The position numbers and the translations under genes were made by a program. A stretch of DNA of 46,422 bases from Limnohabitans sp. Rim8 (lineage in GTDB: Bacteria; Pseudomonadota; Gammaproteobacteria; Burkholderiales; Burkholderiaceae_C), in the NCBI RefSeq assembly GCF_945869175.1, contig NZ_CAMBNZ010000008.1, positions 1 through 46,422 of the forward strand, written 5' to 3'. Of the stretch, positions 18,458 through 26,133 are shown one piece after another. Position 1 is the first letter of the stretch. The number at the start of each line of letters is the position of its first letter. Under the pieces are notes generated by a model. It saw nothing but the letters and a program-made list of their open reading frames with translations, ran no database searches and had not been told where the DNA came from.

Positions 18458-19855
18458 ATGACGACAACTCCAGCACGCTCCCGCACCCGTTTCGCTCCAT
18501 CGCCCACCGGCTTCATTCATCTGGGCAATATCCGCTCGGCTTTGTACCCTTGGGCCTTTGCCCGTGCCACCGGCGGCGACTTCATTTTGCGCATCGAAGA
18601 CACCGACCTGGACCGTTCCACACAAGCGTCTGTGGACGTGATCATCGAAGGCATGGCTTGGCTGGAACTGAACCATGACGAAGGCCCGTTCTACCAAATG
18701 CAGCGCATGGACCGCTACAAAGCGGTACTGGCCGACTTGCAGGCTGCAGGTCATGTGTACCCCTGCTACATGAGCATGCAAGAGCTCGACACTCTGCGCG
18801 AACGCCAGATGGCCAACAAAGAAAAGCCCCGATACGACGGCACATGGCGTCCCGCGGAAGGCAAAACTTTGCCTGCGATCCCTGAGGGTGTGAAGCCGGT
18901 GCTGCGTTTCAAAAACCCGATCGGTGGCGCGGTCGCTTGGGACGATAAGGTCAAAGGCCGCATTGAGATCCGCAACGACGAACTCGACGACCTGGTGATC
19001 GCCAGGCCTGACGGCACGCCCACCTACAACTTCTGCGTGGTGGTCGACGACATCGACATGCAGATCACACACGTCATCCGTGGTGACGACCATGTGAACA
19101 ACACCCCGCGCCAGATCAACATCTTCCATGCCTTGGGCCAAGAGCCGCCTGTTTATGCCCACCTGCCCACCGTGCTGAATGAGCAGGGCGAGAAGATGAG
19201 CAAGCGCAATGGCGCCAAGGCCGTGACGGCTTACCGCGACGAAGGCTATCTGCCCGATGCCATGGTCAACTACCTGGCGCGACTGGGCTGGAGTCACGGT
19301 GACGATGAAATTTTCAGCCGTGCTCAGTTTTTGGCGTGGTTCAACCTCGACCACTTGGGCCGCAGTGCCGCTCAGTTTGACGAAGCCAAGCTCAAATGGG
19401 TCAATGCCCAGCACCTCAAAGCCATGGGCGATGACGATCTGGCCCAGCTTGTGCATCCCTTCCTTGCCAAACTGGGAGTTGTGGCCGACGAACGCTTGGC
19501 CAGCATTTGTGGTCTGTTCAAAGACCGCTGCGACACACTGGTGGTTTTGGCGCAATGGGTCTCAGCCTTTTACTTGGACGTGGTGCCCAATGCCCAAGAG
19601 AAGGCACAGCATGTGACCGACGCGGTCAAACCGGCGCTGGCCTTGTTGGCCGACAAGTTGGCTTCATGCGCGTGGGACAAGGCTTCGATTGCGGCAACGA
19701 TCAAGGAGACATTGACCGAGACCGGGCTCAAAATGCCCCTCTTGGCGATGCCCGTTCGGGTGCTGGTGATGGGCACGGCTCAGACACCCTCGCTGGACGC
19801 GGTGCTCGCTCTCAGCCAAAGAGAAAAAATTCTGGAGCGTTTGAAAAACGCCTGA
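18458..19855 (+). CDS. gltX: glutamate-tRNA ligase
   Basis: GltX charges tRNA-Glu. The 465-residue class I synthetase shows the HIGH-type motif [11 protein letters not shown] (15-24), [11 protein letters not shown], the discriminating region [22 protein letters not shown] and the KMSKR loop at 246-250. ATG 18458 begins one base after the metZ stop, so the two are probably translated together. A tRNA-Glu gene lies less than 200 bases downstream, with the promoter of that tRNA cluster inside the last codons of gltX. Confidence 0.97.
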   Translation: MTTTPARSRTRFAPSPTGFIHLGNIRSALYPWAFARATGGDFILRIEDTDLDRSTQASVDVIIEGMAWLELNHDEGPFYQMQRMDRYKAVLADLQAAGHVYPCYMSMQELDTLRERQMANKEKPRYDGTWRPAEGKTLPAIPEGVKPVLRFKNPIGGAVAWDDKVKGRIEIRNDELDDLVIARPDGTPTYNFCVVVDDIDMQITHVIRGDDHVNNTPRQINIFHALGQEPPVYAHLPTVLNEQGEKMSKRNGAKAVTAYRDEGYLPDAMVNYLARLGWSHGDDEIFSRAQFLAWFNLDHLGRSAAQFDEAKLKWVNAQHLKAMGDDDLAQLVHPFLAKLGVVADERLASICGLFKDRCDTLVVLAQWVSAFYLDVVPNAQEKAQHVTDAVKPALALLADKLASCAWDKASIAATIKETLTETGLKMPLLAMPVRVLVMGTAQTPSLDAVLALSQREKILERLKNA

Positions 19856-19870
19856 ATATCTGTCTATAAT
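19841..19870 (+). promoter_or_regulatory. sigma-70 promoter of the tRNA cluster
   Basis: TTGAAA at 19841-19846 and TATAAT at 19865-19870 are 18 bases apart. The -35 element lies in the final codons of gltX. It would start transcription near 19877, about 50 bases before tRNA-Ala, so the tRNAs need not depend on read-through from gltX. Confidence 0.7.
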
Positions 19871-19929
19871 TTGACTCTCGACACCAATTAGGTCTAACTC
19901 AAAGCAGCAATGCTCCACGTTGTTCCAAA

Positions 19930-20005
<76 letters not shown>

Positions 20006-20043
20006 AAGTGTCGAATAGATTCGCAAGAATCCGTCCAGGTTAT

Positions 20044-20119
20044 GACCCTATCGTCTAGAGGCCTAGGACATCACCCTTTCACGGTGAGTACCGGGGTTCG
20101 AATCCCCGTAGGGTCGCCA
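20044..20119 (+). tRNA. tRNA-Glu (anticodon TTC)
   Basis: A 76-base cloverleaf with encoded CCA. The acceptor stem is GACCCTA / TAGGGTC, the D-arm contains GTCTAGAGGCCTAGGAC, the anticodon stem is TCACC / GGTGA around CTTTCAC (TTC), and the T-arm is CGGGGTTCGAATCCCCG. Confidence 0.97.
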
Positions 20120-20176
20120 AGTTTTGTGGCACTTGGTCAGTTTGCAACAGCAGTCTGACAAAAGTTACAGCTACCA

Positions 20177-20253
20177 GGAGTGGTAGTTCAGTTGGTTAGA
20201 ATACCGGCCTGTCACGCCGGGGGTCGCGGGTTCGAGTCCCGTCCACTCCGCCA
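20177..20253 (+). tRNA. tRNA-Asp (anticodon GTC)
   Basis: A 77-base cloverleaf with encoded CCA. The acceptor stem is GGAGTGG / CCACTCC, the D-arm has GTTCAGTTGGTTAGAAT, and the anticodon stem is CCGGC / GCCGG around CTGTCAC (GTC). Confidence 0.97.
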
Positions 20254-20261
20254 GAACGAAT

Positions 20262-20295
20262 AAACCCTTGCATTCATGGATTGCAAGGGTTTTTT
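20262..20295 (+). terminator. rho-independent terminator of the tRNA cluster
   Basis: An 11-base perfect stem (AAACCCTTGCA / TGCAAGGGTTT) with a nine-base loop is followed by three more T, starting nine bases after tRNA-Asp. Its A/T flanks may also let it end metK transcription from the other side. The 138 bases from here to the metK stop hold no convincing gene. Confidence 0.9.
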
Positions 20296-20433
20296 CTTGT
20301 CCAAATCACATGCGTCATCGGTTGCTTTTCAAGTGACTACAGCGACGATGGTCGCAATCACGCGTTACCTCCAACAAAAAGCCGCACCAGCTGATGCTGA
20401 GCGACTTTTGGTCAGGCTCTATGGGTGGACAGA

Positions 20434-21615
20434 TTACAAACCTGCCGCCGCCTTCAGGGCTGCAGCCCGGTCCGTGCGCTCCCAGGTGAAGTCGGGCTCG
20501 TCGCGGCCAAAGTGGCCATAGGCAGCTGTCTTGCTGTAAATAGGGCGCAGCAGGTCCAGCATCTGGATGATGCCTTTGGGGCGCAGGTCAAAGTGCTCGG
20601 CCACCAGTGCAGACAGCTTGTCATCACTGATCACGCCCGTACCGGCGGTGTTGACGGTGATATTCATCGGGCGGGCCACGCCGATGGCGTAAGCCACTTG
20701 CACTTGGCATTGCGTGGCCAAACCCGCAGCCACAATGTTCTTGGCCACGTAGCGGGCTGCGTAAGCCGCAGAGCGGTCCACTTTGGAGGGGTCTTTGCCG
20801 GAGAACGCACCCCCGCCGTGCGGGCAGGCGCCGCCGTAGGTGTCCACAATGATCTTGCGGCCCGTCAAACCGCAATCGCCTTGGGGACCGCCAATGACGA
20901 AACGACCTGTCGGGTTGATCAGGTACTGGGTGTCTAGCAGCCACTCCTTGGGCAGCACGGGCTTGATGATCTCTTCGATGATGGCCTCGGTGAAGCTGGC
21001 TTTCATCTTGGTCGCGGTTTCCGACTGATCGGGGCTGTGCTGGGTAGAAAGCACCACGGTGTCGATGCTGTGCGGCTTGCCGTCCACGTAGCGCATCGTC
21101 ACTTGGCTCTTGGCGTCAGGGCGCAAGAACGGCAAGCGACCGTCTTTGCGCAACTGGGCTTGGCGCTCGACCAAGCGGTGGGCGTAATAAATGGGGGCGG
21201 GCATCAGCTCTGGGGTTTCGCTGCAAGCGTAGCCAAACATCAGGCCTTGGTCACCCGCGCCGATATTGAGGTGGTCGTCAGAGGCGTGGTCCACGCCTTG
21301 GGCGATGTCGTTCGATTGCTTGTCATAGCAAACCATCACCGCGCAACCTTTGTAGTCGATGCCGTATTCGGTGTTGTCGTAACCGATGCGCTTGATGGTG
21401 TCGCGTGCCACCTGGATGTAGTCGACGTGCGCGTTGGTCGTGATTTCACCGGCCAAGACCACCAAGCCGGTGTTGGTCAGGGTCTCGGCGGCCACGCGGC
21501 TGCGGGAGTCTTGTTTAAAAATCGCGTCCAAGATGGCGTCGGAAATCTGGTCGGCCACTTTGTCGGGGTGGCCCTCAGAGACGGATTCGGAGGTGAAAAG
21601 GAAATTGCTGGACAT
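20434..21615 (-). CDS. metK: S-adenosylmethionine synthetase
   Basis: MetK makes SAM from methionine and ATP. The 393-residue protein begins [22 protein letters not shown] and contains [13 protein letters not shown], the signature [19 protein letters not shown] and the C-terminal YGHFGR. The start ATG 21613-21615 has AGGAG nine to thirteen bases upstream. A longer reading frame to 21843 is open but lies in the leader and promoter and does not resemble the family. The leader carries a SAM-II-like aptamer and a hairpin that covers the ribosome binding site, so expression is probably shut down when SAM is abundant. Confidence 0.97.
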   Translation of the reverse strand: MSSNFLFTSESVSEGHPDKVADQISDAILDAIFKQDSRSRVAAETLTNTGLVVLAGEITTNAHVDYIQVARDTIKRIGYDNTEYGIDYKGCAVMVCYDKQSNDIAQGVDHASDDHLNIGAGDQGLMFGYACSETPELMPAPIYYAHRLVERQAQLRKDGRLPFLRPDAKSQVTMRYVDGKPHSIDTVVLSTQHSPDQSETATKMKASFTEAIIEEIIKPVLPKEWLLDTQYLINPTGRFVIGGPQGDCGLTGRKIIVDTYGGACPHGGGAFSGKDPSKVDRSAAYAARYVAKNIVAAGLATQCQVQVAYAIGVARPMNITVNTAGTGVISDDKLSALVAEHFDLRPKGIIQMLDLLRPIYSKTAAYGHFGRDEPDFTWERTDRAAALKAAAGL

Positions 21616-21620
21616 GAAAA

Positions 21621-21678
21621 AGGCTCCTATCGTTTCAGTGGTTTTTTCGGCGTTGCCGACCCTGAAAAACCGGAGCCT
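21621..21678 (-). promoter_or_regulatory. hairpin sequestering the metK ribosome binding site
   Basis: In the metK mRNA the segment AGGCUCC (21678-21672) is perfectly complementary to GGAGCCU (21627-21621), which contains most of the Shine-Dalgarno AGGAG (21628-21624). Between the arms lie a nested UCGGC / GCCGA hairpin and two competing helices: GGUUUUU with AAAAACC, and CUGAAA with UUUCAG. Closing the outer helix would hide the ribosome binding site. This is the likely expression platform of the upstream aptamer. The pairings are read directly; the switching function is inferred. Confidence 0.6.
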
Positions 21679-21684
21679 GGCGAA

Positions 21685-21738
21685 CGCTTTAGCAGGATTT
21701 ATGAATCGCCCTGCAAGTAGTTCAGTTAACTCAGCGAT
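21685..21738 (-). promoter_or_regulatory. SAM-II-like riboswitch aptamer in the metK leader
   Basis: Read on the minus strand, the leader folds as an H-type pseudoknot. P1 is AUCGCU (21738-21733) with GGCGAU (21710-21705). The loop strand GAGUUAACUGAACUACUU runs into GCAGG (21714-21710), which pairs with CCUGC (21696-21692) as the pseudoknot helix; G21710 can belong to only one of the two helices. The connecting strand is UCAUAAAU and the 3' end is UAAAG. The order P1, GAnUUAAC, CUUGCAG, P1', AUAAAU, GCUAAA matches the SAM-II (SAM-alpha) class as I remember it from alphaproteobacterial metA/metX leaders. Its position before metK supports SAM as ligand. SAM-V, which shares the core, is the alternative. 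Confidence 0.72.
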
Positions 21739-21744
21739 GAGCAG

Positions 21745-21773
21745 ATTATAAAAGATGTCATCAGCCCGTCCAA
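21745..21773 (-). promoter_or_regulatory. sigma-70 promoter of metK
   Basis: On the minus strand TTGGAC (21773-21768) and TATAAT (21750-21745) are 17 bases apart. Transcription would begin near A21738, which is the first base of the riboswitch P1 helix. The leader to the metK ATG would be about 123 nucleotides. Confidence 0.75.
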
Positions 21774-21793
21774 AATCAGGTCCAATAAGGGCC

Positions 21794-22015
21794 ATGGACA
21801 TTCCTTCCCCCATCGAAAACCGCTTGGTTGATCTGGAGATCAAGGCGGGCTTTACCGAAGACTTGCTCGATCAGCTCAATGCGCAGGTGTACCGCCAGCA
21901 GCAGCAAATTGACGCCCTGATGGGCGAATTGCGCCAGCTGCGCGATCGTTTGCCCGAATCAGGCGGCAGCGCAGAGGTGCGCAATCTCCGAGACGACATC
22001 CCGCCGCATTACTGA
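21794..22015 (+). CDS. slyX: SlyX family protein
   Basis: The 73-residue protein has the SlyX pattern: [22 protein letters not shown], then [22 protein letters not shown], a short amphipathic coiled coil, and the conserved end DIPPHY. Function is unknown; the name comes from linkage to slyD in E. coli. ATG 21794 has AAGGG just upstream, and a further in-frame ATG at 21755 lies inside the metK promoter region. Its stop overlaps the start of the next gene (TGATG). Confidence 0.9.
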   Translation: MDIPSPIENRLVDLEIKAGFTEDLLDQLNAQVYRQQQQIDALMGELRQLRDRLPESGGSAEVRNLRDDIPPHY

Positions 22016-23073
22016 TGCCCAAGCCCCACATTCACAGCATTGAGGACATCCGGGCGCACTTGCGCAGTTTGGGCGCCAATGAGCGGCACGAACAGCGTGT
22101 GCTGCGCTTGTGGGCCCAAGCCCAAGCGCAAAACAGTGGCCGCAGACCGCTGGAGAGTTTCATGCCGATAGATGTACGGCAAGCCTTGCCAGAGCTGAGT
22201 GAGAACTTGGCCGCTTTGGCCACTTTGCGCGAGCAACACCCGGGGCAAGACGGCTCAGCCCGTTTGTTGGTGGGGCTGCAGGATGGACAAACGGTCGAGA
22301 GCGTGCTCTTGCCACGGGGTGGCTTGTGCGTCTCCAGCCAAGTGGGTTGCGCAGTCGGTTGTGTGTTTTGCATGACAGGTCGCGAAGGCTTGGTGCGCCA
22401 TGTCGGCAGTGCCGAAATCGTGGCGCAAGTGGCACTGGCCCGCACCCTCAGGCCCGTCAAAAAAGTCGTGTTCATGGGCATGGGAGAGCCCTCGCACAAC
22501 CTGGATGCGGTGATGGAGGCCATCGACCTTTTGGGCACGGTGGGCAACATTGGACACAAGAATTTGGTGTTTTCCACCGTGGGCGATGCGCGGGTGTTTG
22601 AACGTTTGCCGCAAGGCCGGGTCAAACCCGCTTTGGCTTTGTCGCTGCACACCACACGGGCCGATTTGCGTGCCCAGCTGTTGCCCCGGGCCCCACGCTT
22701 TGACCCGCAAGACTTGGTCGAGGCCGGTGAGGCCTATGCCCGCGCTACGGGTTACCCGATCCAGTACCAGTGGACGCTGATCGAAGGCGTGAACGATGGC
22801 ATGGATGAAATAGAGGGCATTGTGCGTTTGCTCAAAGGCAAGTACGCCCTCATGAACATGATCCCCTACAACGCCGTCCCCGATTTGCCCTTTGCCCGAC
22901 CGAGTGGGAAACGTGCCGCCGAGATCGCCCGCACCTTGCACCAGCATGGCGTGCTGACCAAGCTGCGCCAATCGGCGGGGCAGGATGTGGACGGGGGCTG
23001 TGGCCAGTTGCGGGCCAGGGATGGGGTCAAAACGGTACGGGTTCACCGCGGCATCAACGCCCCGGTAATTTGA
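22015..23073 (+). CDS. RlmN/Cfr-like radical SAM RNA methyltransferase
   Basis: The 352-residue protein has the radical-SAM cluster motif CxxxCxxC at C112, C116 and C119 (GCAVGCVFCMTG), the GMGEPSHNLDAV block and STVGDARVFERL. It also keeps both extra cysteines used by RlmN/Cfr enzymes for methyl transfer: C105 (GGLCVSSQVG) and C329 (DGGCGQL). RlmN methylates C2 of A2503 in 23S rRNA and some tRNAs. It is shorter than E. coli RlmN (384) and its N-terminal domain is divergent. It is not in the ndk neighbourhood usual for rlmN in this order, so it may be a second paralogue with another target. It is coupled to slyX by TGATG and its last 20 bases overlap the convergent transporter gene. Confidence 0.85.
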   Translation: MPKPHIHSIEDIRAHLRSLGANERHEQRVLRLWAQAQAQNSGRRPLESFMPIDVRQALPELSENLAALATLREQHPGQDGSARLLVGLQDGQTVESVLLPRGGLCVSSQVGCAVGCVFCMTGREGLVRHVGSAEIVAQVALARTLRPVKKVVFMGMGEPSHNLDAVMEAIDLLGTVGNIGHKNLVFSTVGDARVFERLPQGRVKPALALSLHTTRADLRAQLLPRAPRFDPQDLVEAGEAYARATGYPIQYQWTLIEGVNDGMDEIEGIVRLLKGKYALMNMIPYNAVPDLPFARPSGKRAAEIARTLHQHGVLTKLRQSAGQDVDGGCGQLRARDGVKTVRVHRGINAPVI

Positions 23074-23950
23074 CCAACCCGCTGGACAAGGAAGTGCCCA
23101 GCAAAATCACAGCGCCGCACATCAGCATCCAGGCCGTGACGGTTTCGCCCAGGAACAAGACGCCGTAAGCGATGGCAAACACCGGCACCAAAAAAGTCAC
23201 CGTCAGGGCCCTTGCAGGTCCTGCGCGTTCGATCAGCCTGAAATATAGGATGTAGGCCACGCCCGTGCACACAACGCCCACCACGATCAAGGCCCACCAG
23301 GCCAGCGGACTGGGTCCGTGCTCAGGTGCGAACCACAGCGCAGGCAGCATCAAAGCCAAAGTGGCACCCACCTGACTGCCTGTGGCGATGACCAAAGGGG
23401 GCAGGCTGGGGATGTGTTTTTTGGTGAAGCTGGCCGCCAGGGCGTAGCAGGTGGTGGCGGCCAGGCAGGCCATGACCGCCCAGGCTGGAGCAATGCCCGA
23501 GTCATTGGGTTTGAAGCTCGCTTGCCCGCCTGCCAGCAGCACCACACCACCAAAACCCACACACAAGCCCACGGTGCGCGAGAGGCTGAGTTTGTCGCCC
23601 AGCCAAAGCCAGGCCACGACAGCGCCAAACAAGGGCACGGTCGCGTTCAAGATGGAAGAAAAGCCGGTGGTGATGTGAACCACCGCAAAGGCATACAAGG
23701 CAAAAGGCACGCCACTGTTGAGGACGCCCACAAACAGCACGGGCTTCCAGTGCTGCCGCAACGCAGCCCAGTGGCCTTTTGCCAGCATCAGTGGCAGCAG
23801 GAACACCGAAGCAATGGCCACCCGAAGGGCTGCGGTGGGCAGAGCGCCGAGCTCGACGGCGGCCACGCGCATGAATAAAAAAGACGAGCCCCAAATGGCG
23901 GCCAAGATCAAAAAATCGGTCAGCCAGCCTTTGGCATGAGAAGAGGGCAT
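23054..23950 (-). CDS. EamA/DMT family transporter
   Basis: The 298-residue protein has about ten hydrophobic helices in two EamA repeats. The first holds LAAIWGSSFLFMRVAA and FSSILNATVPLFGAVVAWLWLGDKLSLSR; the second holds GVAYILYFRLIERAGPARALTVTFLVPVFAIAYGVLFLGE. DMT exporters move metabolites such as amino acids or purines across the inner membrane. The substrate cannot be inferred. It ends inside the 3' end of the RlmN-like gene and lies downstream of ogt in the same direction with a 13-base gap on the ogt side. Confidence 0.9.
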   Translation of the reverse strand: MPSSHAKGWLTDFLILAAIWGSSFLFMRVAAVELGALPTAALRVAIASVFLLPLMLAKGHWAALRQHWKPVLFVGVLNSGVPFALYAFAVVHITTGFSSILNATVPLFGAVVAWLWLGDKLSLSRTVGLCVGFGGVVLLAGGQASFKPNDSGIAPAWAVMACLAATTCYALAASFTKKHIPSLPPLVIATGSQVGATLALMLPALWFAPEHGPSPLAWWALIVVGVVCTGVAYILYFRLIERAGPARALTVTFLVPVFAIAYGVLFLGETVTAWMLMCGAVILLGTSLSSGLVKLPGR

Positions 23951-23963
23951 TTAAAAAGGGTTT

Positions 23964-24461
23964 TCAGGCAAGCGGGTGACCTTCGAGCAGCAGCAACGCA
24001 CGTTTGCGTTCCAATCCTCCGGCGTACCCGGTGAGTTGACCGGTACTGCTTAATACCCGATGGCAAGGCACGATGATACTCACCGGATTGCGTCCCACCG
24101 CTGCGCCCACGGCCCGCACCGCTTTGGGGTTTTTCAAGCGCGAGGCCAATTGGCCATAGCTTTGGTGGGTGCCGGCCGCAATGGCCTGCAGCGCTTGCCA
24201 GACGGCTTGCTGAAAGGCTGTGCCGCGAGACAGGTCCAGCGGCAGGTCGAACACGGTTCTGCGCTGGGCAAAGTAATCCTGCAGTTGGACTGCAGTGGCT
24301 TGCAGCACAGGGTGCTCTGGCGCTGTCTGCCAGCCTTGCACCACCTGTGCTTGTGGCCCGTGGAGTTGCCCTTCAAACCAGACGCCGCACAGGCCCAGGT
24401 CGCTGCAAGCGAGGAGGAGTTCGCCCAAAGGGCTGGCGGTGCGGGTGGTGAAAGTGTTCAT
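23964..24461 (-). CDS. ogt: methylated-DNA-protein-cysteine methyltransferase
   Basis: This suicide enzyme removes alkyl groups from O6-alkylguanine onto its own cysteine. The 165-residue protein has the active-site PCHRV with C133, the helix-turn-helix region GTHQSYGQLASRL and KAVRAVGAAVGRNPVSIIVPCHR. The start ATG 24461 overlaps the stop of the upstream Ada-AlkA fusion (ATGA), so the two are translationally coupled. In effect the Ogt half of Ada is encoded as a separate gene directly behind a fused sensor-glycosylase. An in-frame extension to 24641 lies within the upstream gene and is not family-like. Confidence 0.95.
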   Translation of the reverse strand: MNTFTTRTASPLGELLLACSDLGLCGVWFEGQLHGPQAQVVQGWQTAPEHPVLQATAVQLQDYFAQRRTVFDLPLDLSRGTAFQQAVWQALQAIAAGTHQSYGQLASRLKNPKAVRAVGAAVGRNPVSIIVPCHRVLSSTGQLTGYAGGLERKRALLLLEGHPLA

Positions 24462-26008
24462 GGCTTCTCCGTCGCGGTGTGAGAGCGGCTGGCTAAGGCC
24501 CAGGCGGCCAACAGGGCATAGCTGCGAAAGGGCCGCCAGGCTTGACCCATGCGTTCCAGCGCTTGGGTGGGCCGGGCCTGTTGGCGCACACCCAGGGCGT
24601 TTTGCAGCGCCACGTCCTGCACTGGCCAAGCATCTTCCCAATGCAGGGTCCGCATGGCCAGGTAGTGGGCTGTCCAGGGGCCAATGCCGGGCAGGGCTTG
24701 AAGTGCGCTCAAGGTGGCGTCAATGTCACTGCCGGGTGTCAATTTCAGCTGGCCACTGTCCACAGCCCGTGCCAGGGCCTGGATGGCGCGTTGGCGCTGG
24801 CGCACGATGCCCAGGCTGCCCATGAGATCGGCGTTTTCGTCCCGCGCCAAAGTGGCGGCGTTTGGGAAATGTCGATGGAGCTCCGGCCAAGGCGTGAGGC
24901 AAGGTGTGCCCAAGGCATGCACCAGGCGTTCGCCCAGCGTGCGGGCGGCTTTGACCGTGATTTGTTGTCCCAGAACGGCGCGCACAGCCAGCTCAAAGTT
25001 GTCCATCCCGCCCGGTATGCGCAGGCCCTGCGCTTGGGGGAAGTCATGGCCCATCACAGCTGCAACGGCGGCTGGATGTGCATCCAAGTCCAGCCATTGG
25101 CGCACCTGCGCCACCAGCTCGGTCAGCACGGGCACAAGGCTGGCGCTGACTTGCAGTTGCACATGGGGTGAATCAGGCACCCAACCCACCACGATCCAGC
25201 CTCCGATCGGCGCTTGCGGTGATGTCCGCGGAGACCAGCGCACCGTTCTGTGCAGTTGGGCTTGCGTCCCTTCACCTTTCCACATTTCAACACCGGGCAG
25301 CGAGCGGTGTTGTAAAAAGTCCCAGAGGTGTTCGCGTTGCAAGGGCGGGCGGTAAGCCAGTCGAAGTGATACAGGCGCTTGAGGGTCGCGAGCCTTGGGG
25401 CGCAGCTGGCTTGGCGTCAATTGGTAATGCTGCGCAAAGCTGGCATTCATGCGCCGAGTGGAACCAAAACCACTGCGTTGCGCGATCTCGGATGTGCTCA
25501 AGGGGCTGTCGTGCAGCCACTGTTTGGCCTGCAGCAGCCGCCGGGTTTGCAAATATTGCAAAGGTGAAACTTGCCAATGCTTTTCAAAGACCCGCCGCAG
25601 GTGCCGATCGCTCACGCCCAATTGGGCAGCCAACTGGGTCATGGCAGGGGTTTTGTGGCCCTCAGACAAGGCCTTGTCGATCAGCCGGGCCGCCGCTTGC
25701 GCCAAGATGGCGCTGGCATCGGTGGTGGACCACCAGCGCTGGGCTGGGGCCAATTCTGGGCGGCACTTGAGGCAAGGCCGAAATCCTGCGGTCTCGGCCT
25801 GGCTGGGGTTTTCAAAGAAACGGCAATTTTTTTGCAGCGGCAAACGCACCCGGCACACAGGACGACAGTAAACGCCTGTGGAGCGCACCCCCATGAAGAA
25901 CAGTCCGTCAAAACGGGCATCCTTACTCTGGAATGCGCGGTAGCAAAGGCCCGGGTCGACGGGTTGACCGTTCAAAAACAGTTCTGGGGCAGCGTGCATG
26001 AGAGGCAT
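24458..26008 (-). CDS. Ada N-domain / AraC HTH / AlkA 3-methyladenine glycosylase fusion
   Basis: The 516-residue protein joins three modules. Residues 20-90 are the Ada zinc domain, with C48, C52, C79 and C82 at exactly the spacing of E. coli Ada (38, 42, 69, 72); C48 would be the methyl acceptor from phosphotriesters. Residues 98-205 are an AraC-type double helix-turn-helix (LAAQLGVSDRHLRRVFEKH, TSEIAQRSGFGSTRRMNASF). Residues 215-510 are AlkA, with the HhH motif LPGIGPWTAHYLAM and catalytic D465 in WPVQD. It would sense DNA methylation damage, presumably activate transcription, and excise alkylated bases. Ogt follows with an ATGA overlap. The architecture is known in proteobacteria. Confidence 0.92.
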   Translation of the reverse strand: MPLMHAAPELFLNGQPVDPGLCYRAFQSKDARFDGLFFMGVRSTGVYCRPVCRVRLPLQKNCRFFENPSQAETAGFRPCLKCRPELAPAQRWWSTTDASAILAQAAARLIDKALSEGHKTPAMTQLAAQLGVSDRHLRRVFEKHWQVSPLQYLQTRRLLQAKQWLHDSPLSTSEIAQRSGFGSTRRMNASFAQHYQLTPSQLRPKARDPQAPVSLRLAYRPPLQREHLWDFLQHRSLPGVEMWKGEGTQAQLHRTVRWSPRTSPQAPIGGWIVVGWVPDSPHVQLQVSASLVPVLTELVAQVRQWLDLDAHPAAVAAVMGHDFPQAQGLRIPGGMDNFELAVRAVLGQQITVKAARTLGERLVHALGTPCLTPWPELHRHFPNAATLARDENADLMGSLGIVRQRQRAIQALARAVDSGQLKLTPGSDIDATLSALQALPGIGPWTAHYLAMRTLHWEDAWPVQDVALQNALGVRQQARPTQALERMGQAWRPFRSYALLAAWALASRSHTATEKP

Positions 26009-26133
26009 GTTAGCTTCAAAATGCTGACGAATGGGTCAATTTCGGACCTGTGGTTTCGGGCCTGTTACGCCATATCTGGCGTGCATTGACACCTACAATC
26101 CATGCTCAGTCTCTGAGTACAAACGGGTTCTAC

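Noticed and set aside
18011..19555. A 514-codon minus-strand open frame opposite metZ and gltX
   Set aside because: It spans two conserved genes on the other strand and has no ribosome binding site or domain.
20276..20521. An 81-codon plus-strand frame after the tRNA terminator
   Set aside because: It begins inside the terminator hairpin and runs into the conserved 3' end of metK; no ribosome binding site and no recognisable family.
21616..21843. In-frame N-terminal extension of metK
   Set aside because: It would translate the promoter and riboswitch and adds residues not found in MetK proteins.
24462..24641. In-frame N-terminal extension of ogt
   Set aside because: It lies entirely within the glycosylase coding region in another frame; the ATGA start at 24461 matches the family.
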